The translations under genes and the position numbers were made by a program. From assembly GCA_947172705.1 (NCBI GenBank), contig CAMWCA010000001.1:186001-250000 (forward strand): DNA of 64,000 nucleotides. Direction: 5' to 3'. The notes beneath the pieces are model-generated. The model was not told the origin of the DNA and searched no databases. It saw only the letters and a program-made list of their open reading frames with translations. Positions 1-9,278 of this stretch are shown in pieces; the stretch's first letter is position 1, and every line of letters begins with the position of its first letter. Source of the DNA: an uncultured Lachnospiraceae bacterium. Lineage in GTDB: Bacteria > Bacillota > Clostridia > Lachnospirales > Lachnospiraceae.

Positions 1-2
1 TG

Positions 3-1385
3 AAAACGGTTCTCTTTGAGGCGGCAACCTTCAACGGACCCAATATCCGTAAATCGGCAAAAAGGCTGGGATTGCGCACAGACGCATCCGGTAAGTTTGA
101 AAAAGGGCTTGACCCTCATAATGCGGAGGCAGCCATCAACCGCGCCTGTCAGCTGATCCAGGAGCTGGGCTGCGGAGAGGTAGTGGGAGGCATGGTGGAT
201 GTATGCCAACCCATGAAGGAAGAAGCAAGGATTCCTTTCCAGCCGGACCGCATCAACGATCTGCTGGGAACGGACGTGTCTGTAGACGCCATGCTGGATA
301 TTTTTAAAATGCTGGAACTTGCATATGATGAGAAGGCAAAAGAACTGATCATACCTACCTACCGCCAGGATCTGGAATGCTGTGCGGATATTGCGGAAGA
401 GGTGGCAAGATTTTTCGGTTATGATAAAATTCCCACCACCCTGCCAACAGGAGAGGCAACGGCAGGAAAGCTGTCCTATAAGCTTCGGATCGAGCAGAAG
501 GCAAGAGACATTGCGGAATACTGCGGATTCTCCCAGGGCATGTGCTATTCCTTTGAAAGCCCCAGGGTATTCGATAAGCTTCTTCTTCCGGCGGATTCGC
601 CCCTTAGAAAGACTATTGTGATCGCCAATCCTTTGGGAGAGGATTTCTCCATTATGAGAACCATTTCCCTGAACGGAATGCTGACCTCCCTTGCCTCCAA
701 TTATAACAGGCGGAATAAGGATGTAAGGTTATATGAGCTGGGGAATATTTACCTGCCCAGAGAATTTCCTCTCACAGAGCGTCCTGACGAGAGGATGCAG
801 TTTACCCTCGGTATGTACGGAGAAGGGGATTTCTATACCATGAAAGGGGTAATAGAGGAATTCTTTGACGCCATCGGCATGAAGAAGAAAACCCTTTACG
901 ATCCCAATGCAGGCAAACCCTTCCTTCACCCGGGACGTCAGGCGGATATTGTGTATGAAGGAGAGAAGGTGGGATATCTGGGGGAGGTGCATCCTCTTGT
1001 ATGTAAAAATTATGACATTGCCACAAAGGTTTACGTGGCAGTGCTGGATATGCCCATGATCACAGGCAAAGCAACCTTTGACCGGAAATATCAGGGAATT
1101 GCCAAATATCCCGCGGTTTCCAGGGATATCAGCATGGTGGTGCCAAAGGAGATCCTTGCAGGGCAGATCGAGGCAATGATCGAGCAGAGAGGCGGGAAAA
1201 TACTGGAGTCTTATCATTTGTTTGATATTTATGAAGGGGAACAGATCAGGGAAGGCTTTAAGTCGGTGGCATACTCCATTACCTTCCGGGCAAAGGACCG
1301 GACCCTGGAAGAAAACGATGTTACAGGCGCCATGAAGAAAATTTTGAACGGTCTTGAGAGTTTGGGAATTGAATTAAGACAATAA
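3..1385 (+). CDS. pheT: Phenylalanine--tRNA ligase beta subunit, C-terminal part (5' end outside window)
   Basis: Beta chain of the alpha2-beta2 enzyme that charges tRNA(Phe). The frame is open from base 3 with no start codon, so the N-terminal part (EMAP/tRNA-binding domain and the start of B3/B4) lies upstream. Visible are the segment FNGPNIRKSAKRLGLRTDAS, typical of the B3/B4 core, a B5 domain around IPFQPDRINDLLGTDVSVD, the catalytic-like fold, and the C-terminal FDX-ACB anticodon-binding domain beginning near YPAVSRDISMVVP and ending GIELRQ. About 460 residues are present of a usual ~800. A TTG at 72 should not be taken as the start, because family-typical sequence continues in frame upstream of it. 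pheS is expected just before the window. Confidence 0.97.
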   Translation, partial: KTVLFEAATFNGPNIRKSAKRLGLRTDASGKFEKGLDPHNAEAAINRACQLIQELGCGEVVGGMVDVCQPMKEEARIPFQPDRINDLLGTDVSVDAMLDIFKMLELAYDEKAKELIIPTYRQDLECCADIAEEVARFFGYDKIPTTLPTGEATAGKLSYKLRIEQKARDIAEYCGFSQGMCYSFESPRVFDKLLLPADSPLRKTIVIANPLGEDFSIMRTISLNGMLTSLASNYNRRNKDVRLYELGNIYLPREFPLTERPDERMQFTLGMYGEGDFYTMKGVIEEFFDAIGMKKKTLYDPNAGKPFLHPGRQADIVYEGEKVGYLGEVHPLVCKNYDIATKVYVAVLDMPMITGKATFDRKYQGIAKYPAVSRDISMVVPKEILAGQIEAMIEQRGGKILESYHLFDIYEGEQIREGFKSVAYSITFRAKDRTLEENDVTGAMKKILNGLESLGIELRQ

Positions 1386-1397
1386 ATGGGTTAAGAT

Positions 1398-1445
1398 AAG
1401 CACAGTGGATGGAAAGAAATACCTTTTCTCCGCTGTGCTTCTTTA
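1398..1445 (+). terminator. Intrinsic terminator after pheT
   Basis: A 12-bp stem pairs AAGCACAGTGGA (1398-1409) with TCCGCTGTGCTT (1429-1440) with one G-U pair, followed by a short CTTT tract. It lies 12 bases after the pheT stop. The U-tract is weak, so read-through is possible. Confidence 0.7.
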
Positions 1446-1468
1446 AACGCGGAGAGAATGGATATACT
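1440..1468 (+). promoter_or_regulatory. Possible SigA promoter for the aminopeptidase-queA-vanZ operon
   Basis: A good -10 hexamer TATACT (1463-1468) with a poor -35 TCTTTA (1440-1445) 17 bp upstream, lying between the pheT terminator and the next gene. The -35 overlaps the terminator end, so only the -10 is convincing. Confidence 0.35.
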
Positions 1469-1521
1469 ATTTCTAAAAAAGGTCATAAATCGGCGCAAGA
1501 CGCTTCAGAATGGAGGAAAAA

Positions 1522-2997
1522 ATGGAAAAGAAAAACACGTGGGAAACCTACAGTGAAAAGCAGTTAAAGGAAGTGGAGGTGTTTTCCCGGGAATACAGAA
1601 GCTTCCTGGATGAAGGAAAAACAGAGCGGGAGTGTGTGGACTATATTGTCAATGCAGCGGAAAAGGAAGGCTACCGGGAGCTGCAGGATGTGATGAAAAA
1701 GGGAGGAAAGCTGAAAAAAGGCGATAAGGTCTATGCGGTATGGATGAATAAATCTGTGGTCATGTTCCGCATTGGGGAGCAGCCTATGGCGGAAGGCATG
1801 AACATTCTGGGAGCACATATCGATTCCCCCAGGCTGGATGTGAAGCAGAACCCTCTTTATGAGGAGGGCGGTTTTGCCTACCTGGACACTCATTATTATG
1901 GGGGCGTTAAAAAGTATCAGTGGGTGACCATTCCCCTGGCTATTCACGGAGTGATGGTAAAAAAGGACGGCACAACGGTGGAGATCAATATTGGAGAAAA
2001 CGAGGATGATCCGGTATTTTTCATTTCTGATCTGCTGATTCATCTTGCCCAGGAACAGCTGGAGAAAAAGGCGTCCAAGGTGATCGAAGGAGAGGCGCTG
2101 GATCTGATCGTAGGCAATAAGCCCATTGCTTTAGGCAAGGAAAAGGCAGCCGACAAGGAGAATGCCCAGAAGGAAGAAGGAGAAGGGAAGAAGAAAGAGA
2201 AAAAAGAAAAGAAGGAGAAAGACCGGGCAAAGGAAGCAGTTAAGAAGGGGATACTGGATATTTTAAAGAAAACCTACGATGTGGAAGAGGAGGACTTCAT
2301 TTCCGCAGAGCTTGAGGTGGTTCCGGCAGGGAAGGCAAGAGATGCCGGGCTGGATCGCAGCATGATCCTTGCCTATGGACAGGATGACAGAGTGTGCGCC
2401 TTCTCCTCTTTGAAGGCGATGCTGGAGGTTCAGGACACAAAAAGGACAGCCTGCTGCCTGCTGGTGGACAAGGAAGAGATCGGAAGCGTTGGGGCAACGG
2501 GTATGCAGTCCAGATTTTTTGAAAATATGGTGGCTGAGGTGATGAACCTGACAGGAGAGTATTCCGAACTGAATGTGAGAAGATGCCTTGCATCCTCCTG
2601 TATGCTTTCCTCAGATGTAAGCAGTGCCTTTGATCCTGCCTTTGCGGCAAGCTTTGATAAGAAAAACGTTGCTTATCTGGGCGGCGGCATGGTGTTTAAT
2701 AAATTTACCGGCGCCAGAGGAAAATCAGGTTCCAATGACGCAAATGCGGAATATCTTGGTCATATACGCAGGATTTTTGAGAAGGAAAAAGTGAATTTTC
2801 AGACCGCAGAGCTTGGAAAGGTGGATCTTGGGGGCGGCGGCACTATTGCCTACATCCTTGCTCTTTATGGCATGAACGTGATCGACAGCGGGGTTGCCGT
2901 ATTGAATATGCATGCCCCCTGGGAAGCGACCAGTAAGGCGGACGTGTATGAGGCAAAAAGAGGCTATGAGGCGTTCTTAAAGGGAGCTGACATGTAA
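1522..2997 (+). CDS. M18 family zinc aminopeptidase
   Basis: Cytosolic dinuclear-zinc aminopeptidase that removes N-terminal, often acidic, residues from peptides. Family motifs in order: [11 protein letters not shown] (zinc His/Asp), GQDDRVCAF (bridging Asp), DKEEIGSVG (catalytic Glu pair), [10 protein letters not shown] (zinc Asp) and [16 protein letters not shown] (last zinc His). The start is set at 1522 because GGAGG sits 5-6 bases before this ATG; the in-frame ATG at 1510 overlaps that site. The protein is then 491 aa. Compared with ~430-465 aa relatives it carries a Lys/Glu-rich low-complexity stretch near residues 205-245 (1 kb into the gene), probably a surface loop. The stop overlaps the queA start (TAATG), implying translational coupling. 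Confidence 0.93.
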   Translation: MEKKNTWETYSEKQLKEVEVFSREYRSFLDEGKTERECVDYIVNAAEKEGYRELQDVMKKGGKLKKGDKVYAVWMNKSVVMFRIGEQPMAEGMNILGAHIDSPRLDVKQNPLYEEGGFAYLDTHYYGGVKKYQWVTIPLAIHGVMVKKDGTTVEINIGENEDDPVFFISDLLIHLAQEQLEKKASKVIEGEALDLIVGNKPIALGKEKAADKENAQKEEGEGKKKEKKEKKEKDRAKEAVKKGILDILKKTYDVEEEDFISAELEVVPAGKARDAGLDRSMILAYGQDDRVCAFSSLKAMLEVQDTKRTACCLLVDKEEIGSVGATGMQSRFFENMVAEVMNLTGEYSELNVRRCLASSCMLSSDVSSAFDPAFAASFDKKNVAYLGGGMVFNKFTGARGKSGSNDANAEYLGHIRRIFEKEKVNFQTAELGKVDLGGGGTIAYILALYGMNVIDSGVAVLNMHAPWEATSKADVYEAKRGYEAFLKGADM

Positions 2998-4061
2998 TGG
3001 AAGGGACGGAACTGAAAACTTCGGATTTTTATTTTGACCTGCCGGAGGAGTTGATTGCCCAGGACCCCTTAGAAGACCGCTCATCGTCGCGGCTTCTTGT
3101 GCTGGACAAGCATACAGGGGAAGTCTGTCATGACAGCTTTCGAAGGATTACGGAATATCTGGAGCCAGGGGACTGTCTGGTGCTGAATAATACCAAGGTT
3201 CTTCCTGCACGCCTTCTGGGCGTAAAGGAAGAAACCGGCGCAGCGGTGGAAGTGCTTTTGCTGAAAAGAAGAGAAGGGGACGTGTGGGAAACTCTGGTGA
3301 AACCAGGAAAGAAAATGAAACCGGGAGCGAGGCTGGTATTTGGAGAAGGCATCTTAAGAGCGGAAGTTTTGGAGGTAGTAGAGGAGGGAAACCGGCTGAT
3401 CCGGTTTTTCTACCAGGGCATCTTTGAGGAGGTGCTGGATCAGCTGGGGGAAATGCCCCTTCCCCCCTACATTACCCATAAGCTTCAGGACAAAAACCGT
3501 TATCAAACGGTGTACGCCAAGTATGACGGTTCCGCCGCTGCGCCCACAGCGGGGCTTCATTTTACCAGAGAGCTTTTGGAAGAGATAGAGAAAATGGGCA
3601 TCAAACTTGCCTATGTGACCCTCCATGTGGGGCTTGGCACCTTCCGCCCGGTAAAGGCGGAGCATATTCTGGAGCATCATATGCATTCGGAATATTATCA
3701 GATCACCAAAGAGGCGGCGGAGATCATCAACGAAACCAAAAGAAACGGGCACAGAGTGATCTGCGTGGGAACCACCAGCTGCCGCACCGTAGAGAGCGCG
3801 GCAGATGAAAAGGGTGTGCTGGAGGAGTGCTGCGGAGATACGGATATTTTCATTTATCCCGGATATCGGTTTAAGGTGTTGGACTGCCTGATCACCAATT
3901 TCCATTTGCCGGAATCTACTTTGGTCATGCTGGTAAGCGCCCTTGCAGGAAGGGAAAATGTGCTGGGGGCATATCAGAAGGCGATAGAAGAGAGATATCG
4001 TTTTTTTTCCTTTGGAGACGCCATGCTGATTACAAATGATTTACATAGGGGTAAGGCGTAA
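2997..4061 (+). CDS. queA: S-adenosylmethionine:tRNA ribosyltransferase-isomerase (queuosine synthesis)
   Basis: Transfers and isomerises the ribosyl moiety of SAM onto 7-aminomethyl-7-deazaguanine in tRNA to form epoxyqueuosine. 354 aa, full family length. Typical landmarks: [20 protein letters not shown] at the N-terminus, [48 protein letters not shown] and [20 protein letters not shown]. The ATG shares one base with the preceding stop codon and has GGGAG just upstream. It belongs to the aminopeptidase-queA-vanZ operon; no other queuosine genes are in the window. Confidence 0.97.
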   Translation: MEGTELKTSDFYFDLPEELIAQDPLEDRSSSRLLVLDKHTGEVCHDSFRRITEYLEPGDCLVLNNTKVLPARLLGVKEETGAAVEVLLLKRREGDVWETLVKPGKKMKPGARLVFGEGILRAEVLEVVEEGNRLIRFFYQGIFEEVLDQLGEMPLPPYITHKLQDKNRYQTVYAKYDGSAAAPTAGLHFTRELLEEIEKMGIKLAYVTLHVGLGTFRPVKAEHILEHHMHSEYYQITKEAAEIINETKRNGHRVICVGTTSCRTVESAADEKGVLEECCGDTDIFIYPGYRFKVLDCLITNFHLPESTLVMLVSALAGRENVLGAYQKAIEERYRFFSFGDAMLITNDLHRGKA

Positions 4062-4076
4062 GGAGCTGGATGGGAT

Positions 4077-4616
4077 TTGAACAGAAAAAAGTTTTACACA
4101 GCAGTTGTGCTGTTTCTGCTGGCGGCATTATACGTTACAATATTCTGCTTTTCCGCCGAGGACGCTGAAAGCTCTTCGGCAATCAGCGGTAAAATTACAC
4201 AGATGATCCTTGATCTGTATTACAGGATCGTGGGTATTCCGGAAATAACCGGAGGCGAGGCGACGGGAGATGTCTTTTCTTTGGAGGGATTGATCAGAAA
4301 GCTGGCGCACTTTGCCGAGTATATGTGCATGGGGTTTTTGTCTTATAGTTTGGTGACGGTGTGGAACCGCCCACGTCTTAGAGGAAGCACCTTGGTGGTT
4401 TTACAGGTTTTCCTGTCGGCGGCGCTGGATGAGTTTCACCAGTATTTTGTGCCGGGCAGAAATGCTTCCTTCAGGGATGTGCTGATCGATACGGCAGGAG
4501 GAATAGCAGGGATTTTGGTGATCCTGGCATGGATGGGAGTCCGTAAGGGATGGCAGCATTTTAGAAATTTTATGAAAAGTTCAAAAAAGAAAAACCGCAC
4601 TGACAGTGAAAGATAA
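4077..4616 (+). CDS. VanZ-like membrane protein
   Basis: 179-aa integral membrane protein of the VanZ-like family, named after the teicoplanin-resistance accessory protein; most chromosomal members have no proven role and this should not be read as a resistance gene. About four hydrophobic segments: residues ~5-25, after the KLAHFAEYMCMG motif, ~100-118, and a C-terminal one at ~140-160. Conserved family signatures KLAHFAEY and ALDEFHQYFVPGRNASFRDVLID are present. It starts at a TTG with AAGGAG about ten bases upstream; an ATG at 4070 is in another frame and soon hits a stop. It ends in a basic cytosolic tail inside a bidirectional terminator. Confidence 0.85.
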   Translation: MNRKKFYTAVVLFLLAALYVTIFCFSAEDAESSSAISGKITQMILDLYYRIVGIPEITGGEATGDVFSLEGLIRKLAHFAEYMCMGFLSYSLVTVWNRPRLRGSTLVVLQVFLSAALDEFHQYFVPGRNASFRDVLIDTAGGIAGILVILAWMGVRKGWQHFRNFMKSSKKKNRTDSER

Positions 4617-4634
4617 AAGTCAGTGCGGTTTTTT
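4591..4634. terminator. Bidirectional terminator between vanZ-like gene and tyrA
   Basis: A perfect 14-bp stem AAAACCGCACTGAC (4591-4604) / GTCAGTGCGGTTTT (4619-4632) with U-tracts in both directions serves the two convergent genes. The plus-strand stop codon lies in the loop and the tyrA stop at its edge. Confidence 0.93.
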
Positions 4635-5727
4635 AATAAACGATATAGCCTTTGGAACGAAGGATCTCAGAGGACTTCTGAATGCTTTCCTCTTCATAAA
4701 ATTCTACCCGTAAAACCCCGTCTTCCTGTTCCCGGTTGTGGACGATGCCGATGTTTTTGATGCTGATCTGATTCAGTGCAAGAATGGTGGCAATGGCGGC
4801 AAGTGCGCCGGGCTCGTCTGCAATCTCGATACGAAGGGAAAAGGACTTTTTAATGGGACCGCTGGAAGCCTCTATAAAGGAATCACGATAGGTTCTTGCA
4901 CCATCAAAAAAGGCATACAGGGCATCAGGCTGTGCCTCCCGGATCTGCTGTCTGATCTGTACAAGAGATTGTATATAAATTTCCAGAAGCTGGCAGATGT
5001 TCTCCCCGTTGGTGAGGCATATTTGCTGCCACATAACAGGAGAGGAGGAAGCGATCCTGGTGATGTCCTTAAAACCTCCGGCGGCAATCTGTTTCATAGT
5101 GCCTTCCTCAGAATCAGACTGACGGATCAGATTTACCAGCGAGGCGGCGATCACATGGGGCAGATGGCTTACGGCGGCAGTGATATAATCGTGCTGCCGG
5201 CAGTCGAGAACCAGGGGGATTGCGCCCAGAGAGGCAATCAGTTCCCTGAAATCCGTTACAACGGAGGAGGGAACCTCCGGGCAGGGGGTAAGAATGTAGT
5301 AGGCGTTTTCCAAAAGCAGCGCTTTGGAATTGATATAGCCGGTGCGTTCACTTCCCGCCATGGGATGCCCCCCGATAAACTGATTTTCCAGACCGATCTT
5401 TTCGATGTGCTTGTGAATATTGGTTTTAACGCTGCCCACATCGGTAAGAAGACAGTGAGGGGAAAGATATTCCTTTAACTGCAGCAGATTTGCATCGTTT
5501 TCCGAAACCGGAGCACATAAAAAGATATAATCGCAGTCAGTTAATTCCGCGCCCAGACAGGAAAGAACCTGATCTGCAACGCCGTCTTCTACAGCGGCGT
5601 TCAGCGCGTCCTGATTGATATCATAAGCAAGTATACGGCAGTCCGGATGAAACTGGCGCAGCGCTCTTGCAATAGAACCGCCGATGAGACCAAGTCCGAT
5701 AAAACCGCAGGTAAAGTCACTTTTCAT
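4633..5727 (-). CDS. tyrA: Prephenate dehydrogenase with C-terminal ACT domain
   Basis: NAD-dependent oxidative decarboxylation of prephenate to 4-hydroxyphenylpyruvate, the tyrosine branch of aromatic amino acid synthesis. 364 aa: a Rossmann domain opens with GFIGLGLIGGSIARAL, followed by GGHPMAGSERTGY, the dehydrogenase helical domain (SHLPHVIAASLVN), and an ACT domain from ~residue 290 (LRIEIADEPGALAAIATIL) that likely mediates tyrosine feedback. The open frame extends 43 codons upstream into aroF, but the start at 5727 is chosen because AAGGAG stands just before it and family homology begins there. The ribosome binding site overlaps the aroF stop, so the two are coupled. Confidence 0.95.
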   Translation of the reverse strand: MKSDFTCGFIGLGLIGGSIARALRQFHPDCRILAYDINQDALNAAVEDGVADQVLSCLGAELTDCDYIFLCAPVSENDANLLQLKEYLSPHCLLTDVGSVKTNIHKHIEKIGLENQFIGGHPMAGSERTGYINSKALLLENAYYILTPCPEVPSSVVTDFRELIASLGAIPLVLDCRQHDYITAAVSHLPHVIAASLVNLIRQSDSEEGTMKQIAAGGFKDITRIASSSPVMWQQICLTNGENICQLLEIYIQSLVQIRQQIREAQPDALYAFFDGARTYRDSFIEASSGPIKKSFSLRIEIADEPGALAAIATILALNQISIKNIGIVHNREQEDGVLRVEFYEEESIQKSSEILRSKGYIVY

Positions 5728-5737
5728 AAAAATCTCC

Positions 5738-6757
5738 TTAAGCCTTGAAGGCTCTGCCCATAAGTCCGCAGAAGGGCGCAAGGGCATTCGTAAGAGCGGC
5801 AAATTTTTCAAAGGTGAGGGACTGAGGACCGTCCGAGAGGGCGTGTGCGGGATCATTGTGAACCTCGATCATCAATCCGTCCGCATCGCATGCCACGGCG
5901 GCCTTTGCCATGGGCGCCACATATTTGTAGGAACCGGTGGAATGAGAAGGATCTACAATAACTGGCAGATGGGTTTTTTGGCGTAGCACCGGAACGGCGC
6001 TCAGGTCAAGAGTGTTCCGGGTAGCGGTTTCAAAGGTACGGATACCCCGCTCGCAGAGCACCACATTTGGATTTCCCTCGGCAATGATATACTCGGCGGC
6101 GTTTAACCATTCGTCAATGGTAGCGCACAATCCTCGTTTTAAGAGAACCGGAAGACCGGACTGTCCGGCTTCCTTCAATAAAATAAAATTCTGCATGTTG
6201 CGGGCGCCGATCTGGATCATGTCCACGTATTTTACCGCCGCTTCGATGGCATCCAGGCTTACGACCTCGCAGATGGTGGAGAGTCCTGTTTCCGCCTTTG
6301 CCTCCTGCATATACCGAAGACCCTCCTCCTCAAGACCCTGGAAAGAATAGGGAGAGGTACGGGGCTTGTAGGCGCCGCCTCTTAATATAGTAGCGCCTGC
6401 AGCTTTAACGGCGTGGGCAATGGAAAGAAGCTGTTCTTTTGTTTCAACGGCGCAGGGACCTGCCATAATGGACAGATTGCCGGGACCGATGCTGGTATTG
6501 CCCACCTGGACTGTAGTAGGTTCAGAATGAAATTTCCGGTTGGCAAGCTTGTAGCTTTCTGTAATGGGAACGATCCGCTCCACATCCTTGAAAATACTTA
6601 AGGTTTCAGTGGAAAGCCGGGATTTGTCTCCCACAATACCGATAATGGTGACCTCTTCACCTTTTGAAAGATGAACCTGCAGCCCGTTTTCCTCTATATA
6701 TTTGGTAACGGCACGGATACTCTTCTCCGCCGCCTGTGGTTTCATAACAATGATCAT
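5738..6757 (-). CDS. aroF: 3-deoxy-7-phosphoheptulonate (DAHP) synthase, AroA/KDO8P-like type
   Basis: First step of the shikimate pathway: phosphoenolpyruvate plus erythrose-4-phosphate to DAHP. 339 aa. N-terminal ferredoxin-like domain (residues 1-70, MIIVMKPQAAEKSIRAVTKY...), then a TIM barrel with IMAGPCAVET, GGAYKPRTSPYSFQG, QIGARNMQN, LLKRG and VIVDPSHSTG. Metal/substrate residues expected in these motifs are intact. The start at 6757 has AAAGGAG eight bases upstream; the longer frame to 6943 lacks homology and runs through the promoter. It heads the aroF-tyrA operon, with a good promoter and a short leader that leaves no room for a T-box. Confidence 0.96.
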   Translation of the reverse strand: MIIVMKPQAAEKSIRAVTKYIEENGLQVHLSKGEEVTIIGIVGDKSRLSTETLSIFKDVERIVPITESYKLANRKFHSEPTTVQVGNTSIGPGNLSIMAGPCAVETKEQLLSIAHAVKAAGATILRGGAYKPRTSPYSFQGLEEEGLRYMQEAKAETGLSTICEVVSLDAIEAAVKYVDMIQIGARNMQNFILLKEAGQSGLPVLLKRGLCATIDEWLNAAEYIIAEGNPNVVLCERGIRTFETATRNTLDLSAVPVLRQKTHLPVIVDPSHSTGSYKYVAPMAKAAVACDADGLMIEVHNDPAHALSDGPQSLTFEKFAALTNALAPFCGLMGRAFKA

Positions 6758-6814
6758 TTGATGGACTCCTTTCGCGGCAATTGTTCTTTTTGATACATTG
6801 CCCTTCGTTTTCAC

Positions 6815-6843
6815 AATATACCACTTCAACGTGCGAAAGTCAA
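6815..6843 (-). promoter_or_regulatory. SigA promoter of aroF-tyrA
   Basis: On the minus strand TTGACT (6838-6843) and TATATT (6815-6820) are separated by exactly 17 bp, about 58 bases before the aroF start codon. Confidence 0.85.
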
Positions 6844-6928
6844 CAGAGAATAAAGCCCCCTTTGAATGAAAAGAGGTATGGGAAAAAGAAAACATAAATA
6901 TAAATGTGTATAAATTGCTTGATAATGC

Positions 6929-6957
6929 TTGTGCAATATACAAAAATTTAGTAAAAT
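6929..6957 (+). promoter_or_regulatory. Probable SigA promoter of the EF-G paralogue
   Basis: TTGTGC (6929-6934) and TAAAAT (6952-6957) with a 17-bp spacer, 86 bases before the start codon. An overlapping alternative is TTGCTT with TATACA. This shares the 286-bp intergenic region with the divergent aroF promoter. Nothing else was recognised in that region. Confidence 0.6.
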
Positions 6958-7043
6958 GTACTCATGGGAATTTGGGAGACAGATATCATAAAATGAAAAT
7001 ATTTGTCGTAATGCCCAAAAAAGCGGAAAATGGAGGGACTTAT

Positions 7044-9134
7044 ATGAATATTTACACAACTGACAAGATTCGAAATGTGGTTTTGCTGGGGCATGGGGGA
7101 AGTGGAAAGACCAGCCTGGTAGAAGCTATGGCTTATTTGTCAGGAATTACATCAAGACTGGGGAAGGTGTCAGATGGAAATACTGTCAGCGACTTCGGCA
7201 AGGAAGAGCAGAAGAGAAAAATATCAATCAGTACTTCCGTTGTTCCTGTTGAGTGGGAAGGATATAAGATCAATTTATTAGACACGCCGGGCTTTTTTGA
7301 TTTTGCCGGCGAGGTGGAAGAAGCGATCAGCGCGGCAGGCGCGGCAATTATCGTTGTAAATGGAAAGTCAGGCATGGAAGTGGGTGCGCAGAAGGCATGG
7401 GATCTGTGCGAGAAATATAAGCTGCCCCGCATGATCTATGTGAGCAACATGGATGTGGACAACGCTTCCTTCAGGCAGGTGGTAGAAGATATGACCCAGA
7501 CTTACGGAAAGAAGATGGCTCCTTTTCATCTGCCTATCCGTGAAAATGAGAAATTTGTAGGTTATGTAAATGTGATCACAGAAACAGGAAACCGCTGGCA
7601 GGGAAAGGAAGTTACAGAGTGTGAAGTGCCCGAGTACAATAAAGCGAATCTGCAGATCTGCAGGGACACTTTAATGGAGGCAGTGGCGGAAACCAGCGAA
7701 GAGATGATGGAACGCTATTTCAGCGGAGAGACTTTCTCTGAGGCGGAGATCAGAGCTGCTTTGAGAACCAATGTATGCGATGGAAGCATTGTTCCCATGA
7801 CAATGGGTTCCAATGTGCTCTGCCAGGGAATGTACACCCTGCTGGACGATATTATCAAGTATTTCCCCAGCCCTGAAAACCGTGAGGTTGCCGGCATTAA
7901 CATGAAAACCAACGAGATCTACCACGCTGATTATGATTTTGCCAAGGCGAAAACAGCGTATGTGTGGAAGACGATCGTTGATCCCTTTATCGGCAAATAT
8001 TCCCTGATTAAGGTGAATTCCGGCGTTCTTAAGACAGACGATGTGATCTACAACGTAGATAAGGACATTGAAGAAAAGATTGGCAAGCTGTATGTGCTCC
8101 AGGGAAATAAACCCATCGAAGTTAAGGAACTGCATGCAGGCGATATCGGCGCTCTTGCCAAACTCACCGGAGCCAGAACCGGAAACAGCTTATCCACCAA
8201 GGCAACTACTGTCAAATTCGGAAAGTGGGAGATGCCTAAGCCGTATACATATATGAGATATAATCCCAAGAATAAGGGAGATGTGGATAAGATCTCCCAG
8301 GCATTGCAGAAGATATCCCATGAAGATCTGACCATGAAATATGTAAATGATTCCGAAAACAGGCAGATGCTTCTTTACGGAATGGGCGACCTGCATCTGG
8401 AGGTGATTGTCAGCAAGCTGCTAAATGAGTACAAGGTGGAGATCGAACTGACACAGCCTAAGGTGGCATTCAGGGAAACCATTAAGAAAAATTCCGATGT
8501 GGAATACAAATATAAGAAGCAGTCCGGCGGACATGGACAGTATGGTCACGTTAAAATGAAATTTGAGCCTTCGGGAAATCTGGAGGAGACCTATGTATTT
8601 GAACAGATCGTTGTAGGCGGCGCAGTTCCGAAGAACTATTTCCCGGCAGTGGAAAAGGGAATTCAGGAATCTGTGCTGAAGGGACCTCTTGCAGCATACC
8701 CGGTAGTAGGTGTAAAGGCAATTCTTTACGATGGATCATACCATCCTGTGGACTCTTCGGAAATGGCATTCAAGATGGCAACCATCCAGGCGTTTAAGAA
8801 AGGCTTTATGGAAGCCCACCCTGTTTTACTTGAGCCTATCGTATCCTTAAAGGTGACGGTTCCTGACGCTTATACAGGCGACGTTATGGGCGATCTGAAT
8901 AAAAGAAGAGGAAGAGTGCTCGGCATGAATCCTGCGCCCGGCGGCAAGCAGGTCATAGAGGCGGATGTTCCCATGATGGGCTTGTTCGGATATTGCACAG
9001 ATCTGCGTTCCATGACCGGAGGCAGAGGAGAGTATGAATATGAATTTGCCCGTTATGAACAGGCTCCTTCCGATGTGCAGGAGAAGGAGGTTGCTGCAAG
9101 AGCAGCCAAGGTTGCAGAGGGCTCTGAAGAGTAA
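7044..9134 (+). CDS. Elongation factor G paralogue (EF-G2 / FusA2-type translational GTPase)
   Basis: 696-aa five-domain EF-G-like protein. P-loop GHGGSGKTSLVEA near residue 14-26, switch-II DTPGFFDFAGEVEEA, domain II, domain IV with GGHGQYGHVKMKFEP, and domain V ending RGEYEYEFARYEQAP. It differs from housekeeping EF-G: the switch-I region reads KRKISISTS instead of RGITI, and the G4 motif expected as NKMD reads SNMD. Such changes are typical of EF-G2 paralogues, whose role is less clear than that of EF-G1, so this is probably not the main translocase. The start at 7044 is preceded by GGAGGGA; the longer frame from 6906 overlaps the promoter. It is monocistronic, closed by a strong terminator. 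Confidence 0.88.
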   Translation: MNIYTTDKIRNVVLLGHGGSGKTSLVEAMAYLSGITSRLGKVSDGNTVSDFGKEEQKRKISISTSVVPVEWEGYKINLLDTPGFFDFAGEVEEAISAAGAAIIVVNGKSGMEVGAQKAWDLCEKYKLPRMIYVSNMDVDNASFRQVVEDMTQTYGKKMAPFHLPIRENEKFVGYVNVITETGNRWQGKEVTECEVPEYNKANLQICRDTLMEAVAETSEEMMERYFSGETFSEAEIRAALRTNVCDGSIVPMTMGSNVLCQGMYTLLDDIIKYFPSPENREVAGINMKTNEIYHADYDFAKAKTAYVWKTIVDPFIGKYSLIKVNSGVLKTDDVIYNVDKDIEEKIGKLYVLQGNKPIEVKELHAGDIGALAKLTGARTGNSLSTKATTVKFGKWEMPKPYTYMRYNPKNKGDVDKISQALQKISHEDLTMKYVNDSENRQMLLYGMGDLHLEVIVSKLLNEYKVEIELTQPKVAFRETIKKNSDVEYKYKKQSGGHGQYGHVKMKFEPSGNLEETYVFEQIVVGGAVPKNYFPAVEKGIQESVLKGPLAAYPVVGVKAILYDGSYHPVDSSEMAFKMATIQAFKKGFMEAHPVLLEPIVSLKVTVPDAYTGDVMGDLNKRRGRVLGMNPAPGGKQVIEADVPMMGLFGYCTDLRSMTGGRGEYEYEFARYEQAPSDVQEKEVAARAAKVAEGSEE

Positions 9135-9169
9135 TTGTAAATATATAAAGTTCTTTTTAGAAGAAGGGG

Positions 9170-9212
9170 ACAGGATGCTGCATTGGGGGATGCAGCATCC
9201 TGTTGTATTTTT
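9170..9212 (+). terminator. Intrinsic terminator after EF-G paralogue
   Basis: Perfect 14-bp stem ACAGGATGCTGCAT (9170-9183) / ATGCAGCATCCTGT (9190-9203), six-base loop, then TGTATTTTT. Confidence 0.95.
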
Positions 9213-9278
9213 AAATGGAAAAATGTATAATCTATTCAGTATGATACTTGAAAAGAAACCACAGAGGTGAAAAAAGCC

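Noticed and set aside
4077..4616. VanZ-like gene as glycopeptide resistance
   Set aside because: No vanS/R/H/A/X genes nearby; the family is widespread and mostly unrelated to resistance.
5738..6943. Long form of the DAHP synthase starting at 6943
   Set aside because: The extra 62 codons show no family homology, contain the promoter, and a strong RBS stands at 6757.
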